Part shown: positions 36,376 through 45,483 of the stretch, piece by piece
Layout of the letters: each line of letters opens with the position of its first letter
Position numbering within the stretch: position 1 is the first letter of the stretch
Source: MRBY01 sp943371005
GTDB lineage: Bacteria; Cyanobacteriota; Cyanobacteriia; Cyanobacteriales; MRBY01
NCBI GenBank assembly: GCA_943371005.1
Contig: CALRTB020000015.1
Coordinates: 1 to 64,000, forward strand
Direction of reading: 5' to 3'
DNA: 64,000 bases
Made by a program: the position numbers and the translations under genes
The notes under the pieces: generated by a model
The model's input: only the letters and a program-made list of their open reading frames with translations
Told to the model about the DNA's origin: nothing
Database searches by the model: none

Positions 36376-37077
36376 ATGTACGAAATTGAACCCGTTGCCC
36401 GCGTGTTATCAGAAACGACCCTCTATGACACTCCCCCTGTCTTTTCACGGGCCCAGGGCTTGCTGACCCATCAGCTGAATTTTCCAACGCTCAATGAAGA
36501 GTTAGTGATTCAACGCATTATCAACAATTACCAGGAGAAGAAAGCCCAGGAACAATCCCTCTGGCGTTGGGGTGGCGCCTTTGTGGGACTTTGTTTGGGT
36601 CTTGGGGATGGCCTTCAGATTGGCGACATGGTTGGGTCTGCCATTGGTGCCAGTATGGGCAACCTTGTGAGTAACGAATTGAATTTGGCCGACGAAGCAA
36701 AACTGCGGGAACTAAATCTGGAATGGGTGAATACCCCCGAATCCTACGTTTATCACCGGAGACGCCATCGAGGGGATGCCCTACGGCGATTATTGATGAT
36801 TTTGCCCCATCCCAATACTGGCCGACCCTGCGCAAGCTTTGGGGTGCAATTTCCCGATGGTTATGTTGCCCATTTGGGGATCTTACCGAATTTTGATCAG
36901 CCTCTGTTCTCAATGGCAGGGAGTGGCTTCGATACAGACTGGGTAAATGAAAAACAAACCTTAGGCATTATCCCCACGGACATTGGCATGAGCTTGCCGG
37001 TCGAGCTATGGCGTAGTCAACGCCAAGACAGTGTAATCGCAATTCCCTACCGAGTCCCTCACCATTGCCTGTACTAA
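36376..37077 (+). CDS. Hypothetical protein with a glycine-rich hydrophobic segment
   Basis: 233 aa from ATG 36376; GTG starts at 36352 and 36355 are possible and would add eight or seven residues. A glycine-zipper-like stretch WGGAFVGLCLGLGDGLQIGDMVGSAIGASMGNLV (~50-85) could insert in or associate with a membrane. The rest is soluble, ending DSVIAIPYRVPHHCLY. The next gene starts 2 bp after its stop. No assignable function. Confidence 0.6.
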   Translation: MYEIEPVARVLSETTLYDTPPVFSRAQGLLTHQLNFPTLNEELVIQRIINNYQEKKAQEQSLWRWGGAFVGLCLGLGDGLQIGDMVGSAIGASMGNLVSNELNLADEAKLRELNLEWVNTPESYVYHRRRHRGDALRRLLMILPHPNTGRPCASFGVQFPDGYVAHLGILPNFDQPLFSMAGSGFDTDWVNEKQTLGIIPTDIGMSLPVELWRSQRQDSVIAIPYRVPHHCLY

Positions 37078-37079
37078 AC

Positions 37080-37304
37080 ATGGAACACAGTAATCCTCTG
37101 ACCCATAAACCGACCCTCAACACCATCGAGGATGACCGGTGGCAAGTATTTCAGGCTGATGCTCGCCGCCGTCGCCTCATTGCCCTGGGTGGTACGACAG
37201 CGGCGATCACCACTGGCATATATTTCCAGAGCATCTGGATTTTCCTTTTAGGGGAAGCGGGCCTTTGGTTAGCCCTCAGAACTTGGAGAGTATTGAAAAA
37301 ATGA
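37080..37304 (+). CDS. Small membrane protein
   Basis: 74 aa from ATG 37080. A basic stretch (ARRRRL) is followed by two hydrophobic helices (IALGGTTAAITTGIYF and IWIFLLGEAGLWLAL). Two bp after the previous stop, and overlapping the next start in ATGA (37301-37304), so it is part of a three-gene operon 36376-37639. Unknown function. Confidence 0.65.
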   Translation: MEHSNPLTHKPTLNTIEDDRWQVFQADARRRRLIALGGTTAAITTGIYFQSIWIFLLGEAGLWLALRTWRVLKK

Positions 37305-37639
37305 GTTGGCAATACGATGACCTTCCCCCAGAAGAACAAGCTTACCTTGACCAAAGATTTGCGGCCCATGGCCTCGATCCAGAACTAGCCTATGACTATT
37401 TGATCCCCGGTGTGGTTAAAACCCAAGGGCCTGATGCCATTGAAGCCTTTATGCGCCAAAAAGACATCTCCCATATCTATCCCCAAAGTGACTACCCAGA
37501 ACTAGCCGATCAACTGAATAATGTCTTTTTAGAAGACCCTGATCTCAATGCCGCCCGAGGCGATCAAGTCGCTACTTCCGGTGAAATATGGGCAGCCCAT
37601 CAAGACAATTTAGCCGATGCTTGGGAACTCTTTGGTTAA
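37301..37639 (+). CDS. Hypothetical acidic protein
   Basis: 112 aa from ATG 37301, which overlaps the stop of the preceding membrane-protein gene by four bases. Acidic and helical (DDLPPEEQAYLDQRFAAHGLDPELAYDYL ... AWELFG). Translation coupling suggests that it works with the two upstream proteins. No conserved motif recognised. Confidence 0.65.
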   Translation: MSWQYDDLPPEEQAYLDQRFAAHGLDPELAYDYLIPGVVKTQGPDAIEAFMRQKDISHIYPQSDYPELADQLNNVFLEDPDLNAARGDQVATSGEIWAAHQDNLADAWELFG

Positions 37640-37933
37640 CCACGCAGGGCATATTTAGCCAGATCTCATTTCGCCTTTGGTAAAGCTCGGTCAAATTATG
37701 TAACTAAAAAGCCAATATTTTTAATAAAGCTTCACTGTGGGCTTAGATATATTGAAAATAAACACTTTGGCCTCCGTAATGCCTGCAATATTAAGAATTA
37801 ATAATGAATAGATGACTTGTTTTTAAAATAACAATTAGCTAAAACAATAATATTGTCTTTTTAAAACTTTCCAAAATTTTTCTGAAAACCGCAACACAAC
37901 ACCCCCTAGACCTATACGAGGAGACTTAAACGA
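37640..37933 (+). promoter_or_regulatory. AT-rich promoter region of the Cmr operon
   Basis: 294 bp without a gene, very AT-rich. It contains an imperfect inverted repeat ACAAT-AAT-ATTGT (37844-37856) continuing into CTTTTT. The 13-mer ATATTGTCTTTTT also occurs at about 26315-26327, between the WYL gene and csx18, which makes it a candidate shared operator. A ribosome-binding site GAGGAG precedes the GTG start of cmr2. The exact promoter was not defined. Confidence 0.4.
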
Positions 37934-40900
37934 GTGGCAGGCAAAGCATATTGGCAAGCAAAAATTTGGGGTCTACTCCATGATCCCGCCCTCAAAGCAC
38001 TCTATGGGAATCCGGGGCGCGGTGACGAAGGGCCATGGAAAAAGCTTGCTTGTATGGAAGGCTGGGCTTCTCCGAAATCGAACGAGGAAAAGCAAGCATC
38101 CGAGCTTAGTGGCACATGGTTAGATCATGTCGGCTTATGTGATCTCATTGCTTCAGCCAGCGATCGCGGCATTATCCACTACATCGGCACAGCCGTAGAC
38201 TACGGTGCAGAAGGTCTAGAGTTATCGCACCTCCTATCTGGGGAGAAATTGCCCCTCCGACTCCAAAACCACGCTGAAATCCTTGGGCAGAGCAGCAGAA
38301 AAACTTACCTAGAACAGACCGAAGCCGATCTCATTGACCAAATGCCCGCTGAAATTCGTGACGATCCTGAAGCTGCCCAGGCTTGTTTCTGGTGGCTATG
38401 GCGTTGTTTACCCCAAGCTGTCGCTAATGAATTTGGCGCAGCAAGTTTTCTAATGCCCGCCGAAACTCGCTTACCCGACGGTTCGATCTGGAGTCATGCC
38501 AGTATGACCTCTGCCTTAGCCGGAGCCTTAGCGGGATACGATACCGAGTTAGACGATATCCCAAAAGGTGCTCAAAATACCCCGAAATCTCACCCTTATC
38601 TGGCGGTGTTTACCTTTAGTCCCGTCCAGGAACTCATTAAAGCCAGTCGTAAAATGAAGGACTTTTGGGCCGGGTCATGGATTTTGCATTATCTTTCTGC
38701 GAAAGTCTGCTGGCGATTAGCTCACAAATACGGCGCAGATTGCTTTCTCTATCCCAGTCTTTATGGCCAACCGCTAATTGATCATTGGCTATTGCAAAAA
38801 CATTCAGAATTTGAGGACTGGATCCAGCCACCCGATGACCGTCAACTGCTCACTGCCGGATTTCCCAACGTCATCATGTTGGTGTTACCGGAAGCCCAAG
38901 TAGCTGCAGCAATGCAATCAGCAAAGAATTTCTTACTTGATGCATGGCGCGAAATTGCTAAAGAAGTCCTGGCAGAATTGCAAGGCGATCGCCGTTGGCA
39001 AAGAGATCTCCAGGAGAGTGATCCCAGTTGGAAAGGTTGGCTGGATGCCCAGTGGCAAACCTATTGGAGTGCGGTGGCGATCGGCGATAAGAATAGCAGC
39101 TTTAAAAGTGTTGGGATTCCCACAAAAACCGACGAAAATAAGAAACAATTAGACAAATGGATTGATCAGCAAAATGGTGCCTTTAATGCCAAGCTTTTCA
39201 CAGATGCAGAAAAGCAATTTTTTGAAAAAGCCACCGAGACATTTATAGAACAGCGAAATCGTAATTATGCAGGCAGCTTAAATGCCGGATCCTGGTGGGC
39301 AGATATTTTTGGTCAGACCCGCCTTGCCCTCAATACCGTTAAAAATGCCCGTAACTGGAAACTGCCGACCGCTTTTGGCACCCGCTCTACGATCTCTGGC
39401 TTGGGGCCTGTCGTCCATCCCCAGGGCAACGGCAAACATCGCGATTGGCTTACGGAGGGAGAGGCACAACATTATTGGCAACGGGATGCAGGCTTGTTTG
39501 ACGGGATCGAGCAACTCAACGCCACTGAAACTGTTAAGCGCGGTTTAGAAAAAGTTTTACCGAAGTTATTTAACTTTCCCAATGATGAGAAAATCGCAGC
39601 GGCTTACCCTGATTTAACCTCTGGTGTGGCAGGTTATCTGAACACAGGTGGCGATCGCCAACATTTTGAAACAGCCTGTGAAGACATTTACACCGAATTT
39701 CCTTGGACAAAAGCTGTGATCCGAGAGATGCGCAATAAATGGGGCATTCCGATCATGGATGATCAACCCCAGAAATATCACCCTCGTTTGCTTAATGCTG
39801 GATGGTTGGCAGAAGACTTAGATACAGAGGAATTAAAGCAATTAGAAAAACAGTTGCGACAAGCTCAAAATGAAGAAAATCCCTCAGAAGCTAATCAAAT
39901 TAAGCATGAAATTCGTGAACTAAAAATTGACTGCCGTCAAAACTTACAGAAACTCATTGATAAACATTACCCCAAAAATAATCCAGCGAGTTGGTACGCG
40001 ATCGCCGCCGGAGATGGTGACGGGATGAGCGATTGGCTGAAGGGAACCAAGATGGAAGCCTACAAAAAATATTTTGCTCCAGAATTATTGAAGAAATTAG
40101 AAGGGAAGAAGGGAGAAGATAAGGAGTTTTACGAATCGTTTGAGCAGTTCAGTAATGAGCTCAAACGGATGGGCCCCGCCACCCACAATGCCCTAAGCCG
40201 TGCCCTCCTCGATTTTTCCAATAAACTTGCGCCCTATCTCACCGAAGAGCGCTATGCCGGACGGTTAATTTACAGCGGCGGTGATGATGTCCTGGCTTAT
40301 ACAAATCTGTGGGAATGGGATCAGTGGCTCTGGGATATCCGCCAAGCTTTTCGAGGAGATAAAGACGATTGTGGTGAATTTAATAATCAAGGTCATTACT
40401 GGCAAGCCGATCGGTTTGATCGCCCTCTTTTTACCATGGGCAAGAATGCAACTATTAGTTTTGGTTTAGTCATTGCCCACCATTCCGTACCTTTAGCGAT
40501 CGCCCTCGAAAATCTCTGGGAAGCAGAGGAGGACGCAAAAGATCATGAATATGAAGATCCGAATGCAGAAGGTAAGGAGAAAAAGAAAAAGAAAGATGCC
40601 GTGCAATTGCGAGTGATCTATGGCAACGGCAATATTCTCAAAGCCACCTGTAAATTCGATACTTTCCGAGCGTGGCAACAACTTTTAGAAATCAAAGGTC
40701 TGGAAGCTTCAACCTTTGAAACGGCGGCAACCCTTTTAGAACAGCATCCTATTCCGACTTCAGCGGCGATCGCCCCATGGGTCAGTGCTTTTGTGGAGCG
40801 GCGTAGCAACCTTAACGAAGAACAAAAAATCGGCTTGCAAAAATATTTAGCTCACTTTTTGCAAGAACTGTGGAATACGACCAACGCAGATGACTGGGAT

Positions 40901-40960
40901 AAAGAATCCAAAAACTGGCTCAAAGCCGCAGCCTTTAATCTTCGTACTCGCAAAGTTTAA
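37934..40960 (+). CDS. cmr2: Type III-B Cas10 large subunit (Cmr2)
   Basis: 1008 aa from GTG 37934 with GAGGAG upstream. Palm-type cyclase/polymerase subunit that makes cyclic oligoadenylates when target RNA is bound. The catalytic GGDD motif is intact in LIYSGGDDVLAYTNLWEW (~residues 780-790). The N-terminus has the LLHDPALKALYG motif (HD at ~15-16) and LIASASDR, both typical of Cmr2, so an HD nuclease domain is at least partly kept. A long charged region (~610-760) includes coiled-coil (EELKQLEKQLRQAQNEENPSEANQIKHE). First gene of cmr2-3-4-5-6/1; the next start is 12 bp downstream. Activity of the cyclase would feed the CARF-HEPN protein encoded at 45484. Confidence 0.95.
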   Translation: MAGKAYWQAKIWGLLHDPALKALYGNPGRGDEGPWKKLACMEGWASPKSNEEKQASELSGTWLDHVGLCDLIASASDRGIIHYIGTAVDYGAEGLELSHLLSGEKLPLRLQNHAEILGQSSRKTYLEQTEADLIDQMPAEIRDDPEAAQACFWWLWRCLPQAVANEFGAASFLMPAETRLPDGSIWSHASMTSALAGALAGYDTELDDIPKGAQNTPKSHPYLAVFTFSPVQELIKASRKMKDFWAGSWILHYLSAKVCWRLAHKYGADCFLYPSLYGQPLIDHWLLQKHSEFEDWIQPPDDRQLLTAGFPNVIMLVLPEAQVAAAMQSAKNFLLDAWREIAKEVLAELQGDRRWQRDLQESDPSWKGWLDAQWQTYWSAVAIGDKNSSFKSVGIPTKTDENKKQLDKWIDQQNGAFNAKLFTDAEKQFFEKATETFIEQRNRNYAGSLNAGSWWADIFGQTRLALNTVKNARNWKLPTAFGTRSTISGLGPVVHPQGNGKHRDWLTEGEAQHYWQRDAGLFDGIEQLNATETVKRGLEKVLPKLFNFPNDEKIAAAYPDLTSGVAGYLNTGGDRQHFETACEDIYTEFPWTKAVIREMRNKWGIPIMDDQPQKYHPRLLNAGWLAEDLDTEELKQLEKQLRQAQNEENPSEANQIKHEIRELKIDCRQNLQKLIDKHYPKNNPASWYAIAAGDGDGMSDWLKGTKMEAYKKYFAPELLKKLEGKKGEDKEFYESFEQFSNELKRMGPATHNALSRALLDFSNKLAPYLTEERYAGRLIYSGGDDVLAYTNLWEWDQWLWDIRQAFRGDKDDCGEFNNQGHYWQADRFDRPLFTMGKNATISFGLVIAHHSVPLAIALENLWEAEEDAKDHEYEDPNAEGKEKKKKKDAVQLRVIYGNGNILKATCKFDTFRAWQQLLEIKGLEASTFETAATLLEQHPIPTSAAIAPWVSAFVERRSNLNEEQKIGLQKYLAHFLQELWNTTNADDWDKESKNWLKAAAFNLRTRKV

Positions 40961-40972
40961 TCGGTAATCATT

Positions 40973-42130
40973 ATGTATTGGTACACCCTCACTCCCCTCG
41001 ATATTCTGCTCCTCCGCGATGCTAAACCCTTTACCCCTGGTGAACGGGCCTGGGCTGGCAGCGTTTTTCCACCCAATGGTCATACCCTTGCCGGGGCAAT
41101 CCGTAGCCTCCTACCCCAAGGTCAAAAATTAAGTCTGATCGGGAGTTTATTCAGTTACAAGGAAACGCTGTATTTCCCCCGACCCCTCGGTTTTGTGGGC
41201 AGTAAACCCCTCTATCCTCTCAGTTGGCATTCGGAAAGGAGTTCCCTAAAAACTCAAATGCTCTGGGATAAATCCCAACCCGCTCCCCTGTCTACTCTGG
41301 AGCCGCCTCCATCAGAAAACGAACAGAAGGAAACAGAAAAACAATATCGTTCTTGGCTGCCTGCTACTGTCATCGACACTTATTTAAAAACGGGAAACAT
41401 TACCGATGATGCTTGGTTACGAGATGAAACTATCGAGGGGGAAAAACAACCCTGGGAAGTAGAGAGTCGCCCCCATAATTCTATTGAATCTGGCACGCGT
41501 CAGGTCAAGGATGCGGATGGTTATTTCGTGGAAAATGGCATTCGCTTGAAAAAGGGCTGGAGTTTGGCGATCGCCCTCGATGATACAACCCATAATCATT
41601 TGCAAACCCTATCTCAACTCTTAACCGTGCGCCTCGGCGGAGAAGGGCATCGAGTGATTCTCGAACATTGTCCGGAGTTAGACCAACAATGGCAATCAAT
41701 CAAAGCTACTTCTGATCAGAATTTACAGAAAAAAGGAAAGGCGATCGCCTACTTGATCACCCCCGGCATTTTTGAGCGGCCCCATAAAGGAAAAGCTACT
41801 TGTTGCCCCTATCCCTGGGAATGGAAACTTAGCCACAATGACGATGGTAACTTTGTCAGTCTCGCTACCGAGAAAGCGATTCCGATTAGCCCTCGCATTC
41901 AACTCGATAAAGATGGCAAAAAAAGTAGTATTCCTGCCCCCCAAGTTTTTGCCTCTCCTCCCGGAACTCTCTATTACCTAAACCAACCCCAAACACCTAA
42001 TCATCCCCGTACCCAAAGGAACCAAGATCTTGGTTATTCCCATCTTCTCTGGGTGAATACCGAGCAGCTAGACAAATCTATTCAAGAGGCAGAGGATCAA
42101 CCCGCGGCAAAAGCCTCCATCTCTGCCTAA
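40973..42130 (+). CDS. cmr3: Cmr3 (type III-B RAMP, crRNA 5' handle-binding subunit)
   Basis: 385 aa. Starts WYTLTPLDILLLRDAKPFTPGERAWAGSVFPPNGHTLAGAIRSLL, the usual Cmr3 opening with the glycine-containing first beta strand and the FPPxxxTLAGAIRS segment. The Gly-rich loop GGEGHRVILE lies at ~222. In the family, Cmr3 sits next to Cmr2 and holds the 5' tag of the crRNA, the part of the repeat in which this array varies (GGGAAC or GGAAAC). 12 bp after cmr2. Confidence 0.92.
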   Translation: MYWYTLTPLDILLLRDAKPFTPGERAWAGSVFPPNGHTLAGAIRSLLPQGQKLSLIGSLFSYKETLYFPRPLGFVGSKPLYPLSWHSERSSLKTQMLWDKSQPAPLSTLEPPPSENEQKETEKQYRSWLPATVIDTYLKTGNITDDAWLRDETIEGEKQPWEVESRPHNSIESGTRQVKDADGYFVENGIRLKKGWSLAIALDDTTHNHLQTLSQLLTVRLGGEGHRVILEHCPELDQQWQSIKATSDQNLQKKGKAIAYLITPGIFERPHKGKATCCPYPWEWKLSHNDDGNFVSLATEKAIPISPRIQLDKDGKKSSIPAPQVFASPPGTLYYLNQPQTPNHPRTQRNQDLGYSHLLWVNTEQLDKSIQEAEDQPAAKASISA

Positions 42131-42186
42131 ATGTGCTCCTCACCGAGCCACCAATCGATTGACCTTAAACCTCGACCCCTACTCCG

Positions 42187-42990
42187 ATGAATATGAATAT
42201 TCAATATCTTTATCTCCTCGCTCCCCTTCATACTGGTGGCACTACCCAAGAGGGTAATCTTCTTGGTATTGCTCGAGAGTCCCATACCAACTTTCCCTAT
42301 ATTCCTTCTAGTACGATTCGTGGTCGACTGCGGGCGAGTTTCTCCAAAGAAGAGCAATCAAAACGCGATCGCCTCTTTGGGAATGAGTTAAATGATGGGC
42401 AAACCTCCGATGGGTCTGACAACTTAACCCAAGGTCAAATCTGGATTGGCGATGGGTCATTACTCTGGATGCCGATTCCTTCCCTCAGCCATGGCGTGAT
42501 CTGGGTGAGCTGTCCTCTCCTGCTTAACCGTTATGCCCGGTTTAGTGGTCAGCAACTTAAGGTGACAGAATATGCCTGCAATTTTCATAAATCTGGCGAA
42601 AAAGTATATCTCAAAGATGCCATTTTTAAGGATGATGATTTACACAAATGGGAGGAAGATGACTGGAAAAAGTTTGTTCCCCCAGCGCGACATCAAGATT
42701 TAACAAGGCTTTTCGTTCTTCCCGATCAGCATTGTGCCACGGTGATCCAGATGGGGCTATGGCGACAGGTCAAAATTAAACTGGATGCGAGTAAGACCGT
42801 TGATGGTGGTTTTCGTTATGAAGAAGCGATTCCCCCTGATAGCTTGATGTATTTCTCTTGGGGAACCACCGCCCAAAGCCAGCAACAGGATAAATCTCCA
42901 GAGTTTACCGAGCTACTGCAAAAAGCCGATGTGCTTCAGATTGGTGGTCAGGAAAGTCTAGGGCGCGGTTTTGTTCAGAGTTTTCAATGA
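42187..42990 (+). CDS. cmr4: Cmr4 (type III-B backbone RAMP, target RNA-cleaving subunit)
   Basis: 267 aa. The opening YLLAPLHTGGTTQEGNLLGIARESHTNFPYIPSSTIRGRLRAS is the canonical Cmr4 strand plus the FPYIPSSTIRGRLR RAMP loop. The C-terminus carries the glycine-rich QIGGQESLGRGFVQ. In the family, a conserved Asp of Cmr4 cuts target RNA at 6-nt intervals; an Asp at a suitable place is present (~residue 26 region not certain), so catalysis is likely but not shown. Confidence 0.92.
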   Translation: MNMNIQYLYLLAPLHTGGTTQEGNLLGIARESHTNFPYIPSSTIRGRLRASFSKEEQSKRDRLFGNELNDGQTSDGSDNLTQGQIWIGDGSLLWMPIPSLSHGVIWVSCPLLLNRYARFSGQQLKVTEYACNFHKSGEKVYLKDAIFKDDDLHKWEEDDWKKFVPPARHQDLTRLFVLPDQHCATVIQMGLWRQVKIKLDASKTVDGGFRYEEAIPPDSLMYFSWGTTAQSQQQDKSPEFTELLQKADVLQIGGQESLGRGFVQSFQ

Positions 42991-43048
42991 TATTCAGCAC
43001 CACTTCGTCACAATTCAGCAAAATTTCTAGAGAGTAAAAATAAAAACC

Positions 43049-43420
43049 ATGCCTAATTTTGACCCCCGTACCCTCAACCGAGAAGCTTTTCAAGCTCTTC
43101 AAGCTCTCCACAGCCGTGGTGGTGATGATTTACAAGAACAACGTAATTATGCTCGGGAACTCTATACTTACCTATCTACATGGGGATTAATGCGTTTAAA
43201 AGCAGAAGAAACGGCGCTCACCCAAGATGGCAAGAAAAAAGTAGTGAAAGCATTTTTCCAACGACTACAAAGTTTGTCTGGTGTACAGAATCTTGCAGGC
43301 GATCGCGGTCTAGAAATCCTGCTTACGCTTTCTGCTAATGAATACCTAGGTCTCACAGGTCTAGCGATTGAACTTGCTAATGAATTCGGATTTTGGGCTA
43401 ACGCTGTCTACGAAAACTAA
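43049..43420 (+). CDS. cmr5: Cmr5 (type III-B small helical subunit)
   Basis: 123 aa, all helical, with RNYARELYTYLSTWGLM, KAFFQRLQSLS and LLTLSANEYLGLTGLAIELANEFGFWANAVYE. Size, helical composition and position between cmr4 and the fused cmr6-cmr1 gene identify it as the small subunit that packs along the crRNA. 58 bp after cmr4. Confidence 0.85.
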   Translation: MPNFDPRTLNREAFQALQALHSRGGDDLQEQRNYARELYTYLSTWGLMRLKAEETALTQDGKKKVVKAFFQRLQSLSGVQNLAGDRGLEILLTLSANEYLGLTGLAIELANEFGFWANAVYEN

Positions 43421-43452
43421 GACACATAAATATTAGAAATTGAGTTTAAATC

Positions 43453-45447
43453 ATGGTAGAAAAACCGCAACTTAAAGCAAAACCCAACCGACCTTCCAAA
43501 ACAAATCAGAATTCTGGTCAGAAAGGTAGTGGAAACAAAGGTTCTGGTGGAGGAGGCAGACCACCACGCAACAAAGACAGGTCTCAATCTTCTGGCGGAA
43601 ATCCTAATCAACTACCATCCCCTTGGCTCAATCCTGACAATGAACCAAAGCCCCACACATCTGCTTCCTTTGTGGAATATCTGCGCTGGATGCGTCCAGC
43701 GGATCACGACTATAAGGATGCAACTAAGACCCAAATTCTCCAGATGGCAACGGAGAATAAAAACTATGATTCCTATCTAAACAATCGAAATGAGCGCATT
43801 AAACTCATTGCCAAGCAAGGGGAAGTCTTTGAAGTAAATTGTCCTTGGCGGATTCGAGTGGGAGGAAATAAAGGCCCCGAAAATATTTTGCTCCCTGCTT
43901 TTGATGCCCAAGGTATTCCCTACATTCCCTCCTCTACTTTGCGCGGCGTGGCTCGGACTCAAGCAATCCGAGAAATCATGGCAGCCAAAAACTGTGACTG
44001 GAAAAAAGCAGAGGCTGATCAAATTATCTATCAGCATTTTGGTTCTCTGGATGCACCAACAAAAAATCAAGCGGGGAAAATTGTTTTCCTGGATGCCTAT
44101 CCCATTGCTGGAAAATGCACTGTAGAGATGGATATGGCGAACAATATTTGGAGTTGGGAAGGGAATGATCTCAAATATTCTCCGAACCCAAATACTTTTC
44201 TCTCCCTCAAGGACACCTGTTTTCTCATTGGCTTAAGGTTAGTCACTGGGGAAAATAATCAGCAACTCCTCAAGCAGGTGAAGGACTGGCTGTTAGCAGG
44301 TTTAGCAAATGGGGCAGGTTCCCAGGTCAACACAGGCTATGGTCAACTACTGGGCCAAGGATCTCCTAAACCTCAAGGGGAATTTCTCAATCTGAAGTTT
44401 GCCCTTGAGGGGCAACTGATTCATGGTTATCAAAAATTCTCCAATTTACGCGATCCCTATAAGAAAGATAGGGATGGTAATTACAAACTTAGTAAAGATG
44501 GCAAATTGCAAGGGGATGGCAAGGCACAAGCTGAAGTCCGCCCGACAGCTTTCAAATCAATGTTGCGCTATTGGTTTAGAGTCTTTGCCCTAGGTCAAAT
44601 ATCTACTGAAAATGCAAAAGATCTAGAGGCAATCATCTTTGGAGGTATTAACCCGCAAAAACTAGGCTTACTCAAAATTCAAATAGAAGAACTCGAAGCA
44701 GAGTATGAAGATGACCAGGAAGGCATTCTGAGAGTTTCTTACTCGTCATCTGTTCAACAACACCAAAAAGACATCTTGAGAGATTTTACTCACTCTCTTA
44801 CATGGCTAATGTTTTATTTGGGCGGAGTTGGTCAAGGGGCAAGACGGGCAAAGTATGACCGACCTCGAACACCAAAGATTCGTGGTTCAAAATTGTATGT
44901 TTTACAATCCTTACCGAAAGAATTATTTTTAATACCAAGTCAGGCGGAAATATTTGCTGAAAGATTGCAGCAGAAACTTTCCGATTTTCAGGAAAAGCTC
45001 AGTTTGCTTGCCCATGAGTTCAACCTGAACAACCAATCAAGAAAACAAGATTGCAGTGATTTTATCTGGCATGAGATTTTAGATAAGAATTGTCAAATCT
45101 TTGTTGTTCCTGCTAAACAATCTACTAAGCCCTATGCTCTCTATCTTCTGCACCAACAATTTCATAAATTAGAAGATGAGATGAGGACTCTCAAAAACAA
45201 TAATTGTAGAAGGGAATCGAAAGAGAAATATTCTGAAATGAAGAATTTATGTGGAGGAACAGATACAGACTTTTTCTTTCTGAATAATCAAAAGATAGAA
45301 CGAAAAATTAAGCCTTCTCCTATTTGGGTGAGAGACTTGGAAAAGTTTCAAGTTGTGACTGTATTTGGGGCAACGGCTTCACCCCGTCGAGATTATGTTC
45401 AGGCTTTGCAAAATGCTGGGGCGGTGCAGGTCTTTCCTTTCCAGTAA
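43453..45447 (+). CDS. cmr6: Fused Cmr6-Cmr1 RAMP protein
   Basis: 664 aa, about twice the size of a single Cmr6 or Cmr1. A ~60-residue Gly/Ser/Asn-rich tail (GQKGSGNKGSGGGGRPP) comes first. Residues ~120-300 form a Cmr6-type RAMP: IPYIPSSTLRGVARTQA, GKIVFLDAYPI and NGAGSQVNTGYGQL. Residues ~315-660 form a Cmr1-type RAMP: VRPTAFKSMLRYWFRVFALG, EAIIFGG and the YLGGVGQGARRA loop. No separate cmr1 or cmr6 lies in the window, so this one chain seems to supply both end caps of the backbone. Low-complexity start suggests a flexible extension. Split identity is inferred from motifs only. Confidence 0.82.
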   Translation: MVEKPQLKAKPNRPSKTNQNSGQKGSGNKGSGGGGRPPRNKDRSQSSGGNPNQLPSPWLNPDNEPKPHTSASFVEYLRWMRPADHDYKDATKTQILQMATENKNYDSYLNNRNERIKLIAKQGEVFEVNCPWRIRVGGNKGPENILLPAFDAQGIPYIPSSTLRGVARTQAIREIMAAKNCDWKKAEADQIIYQHFGSLDAPTKNQAGKIVFLDAYPIAGKCTVEMDMANNIWSWEGNDLKYSPNPNTFLSLKDTCFLIGLRLVTGENNQQLLKQVKDWLLAGLANGAGSQVNTGYGQLLGQGSPKPQGEFLNLKFALEGQLIHGYQKFSNLRDPYKKDRDGNYKLSKDGKLQGDGKAQAEVRPTAFKSMLRYWFRVFALGQISTENAKDLEAIIFGGINPQKLGLLKIQIEELEAEYEDDQEGILRVSYSSSVQQHQKDILRDFTHSLTWLMFYLGGVGQGARRAKYDRPRTPKIRGSKLYVLQSLPKELFLIPSQAEIFAERLQQKLSDFQEKLSLLAHEFNLNNQSRKQDCSDFIWHEILDKNCQIFVVPAKQSTKPYALYLLHQQFHKLEDEMRTLKNNNCRRESKEKYSEMKNLCGGTDTDFFFLNNQKIERKIKPSPIWVRDLEKFQVVTVFGATASPRRDYVQALQNAGAVQVFPFQ

Positions 45448-45483
45448 TTCTATATTCTGAACTTCATCTATTTTTAGTTAATC

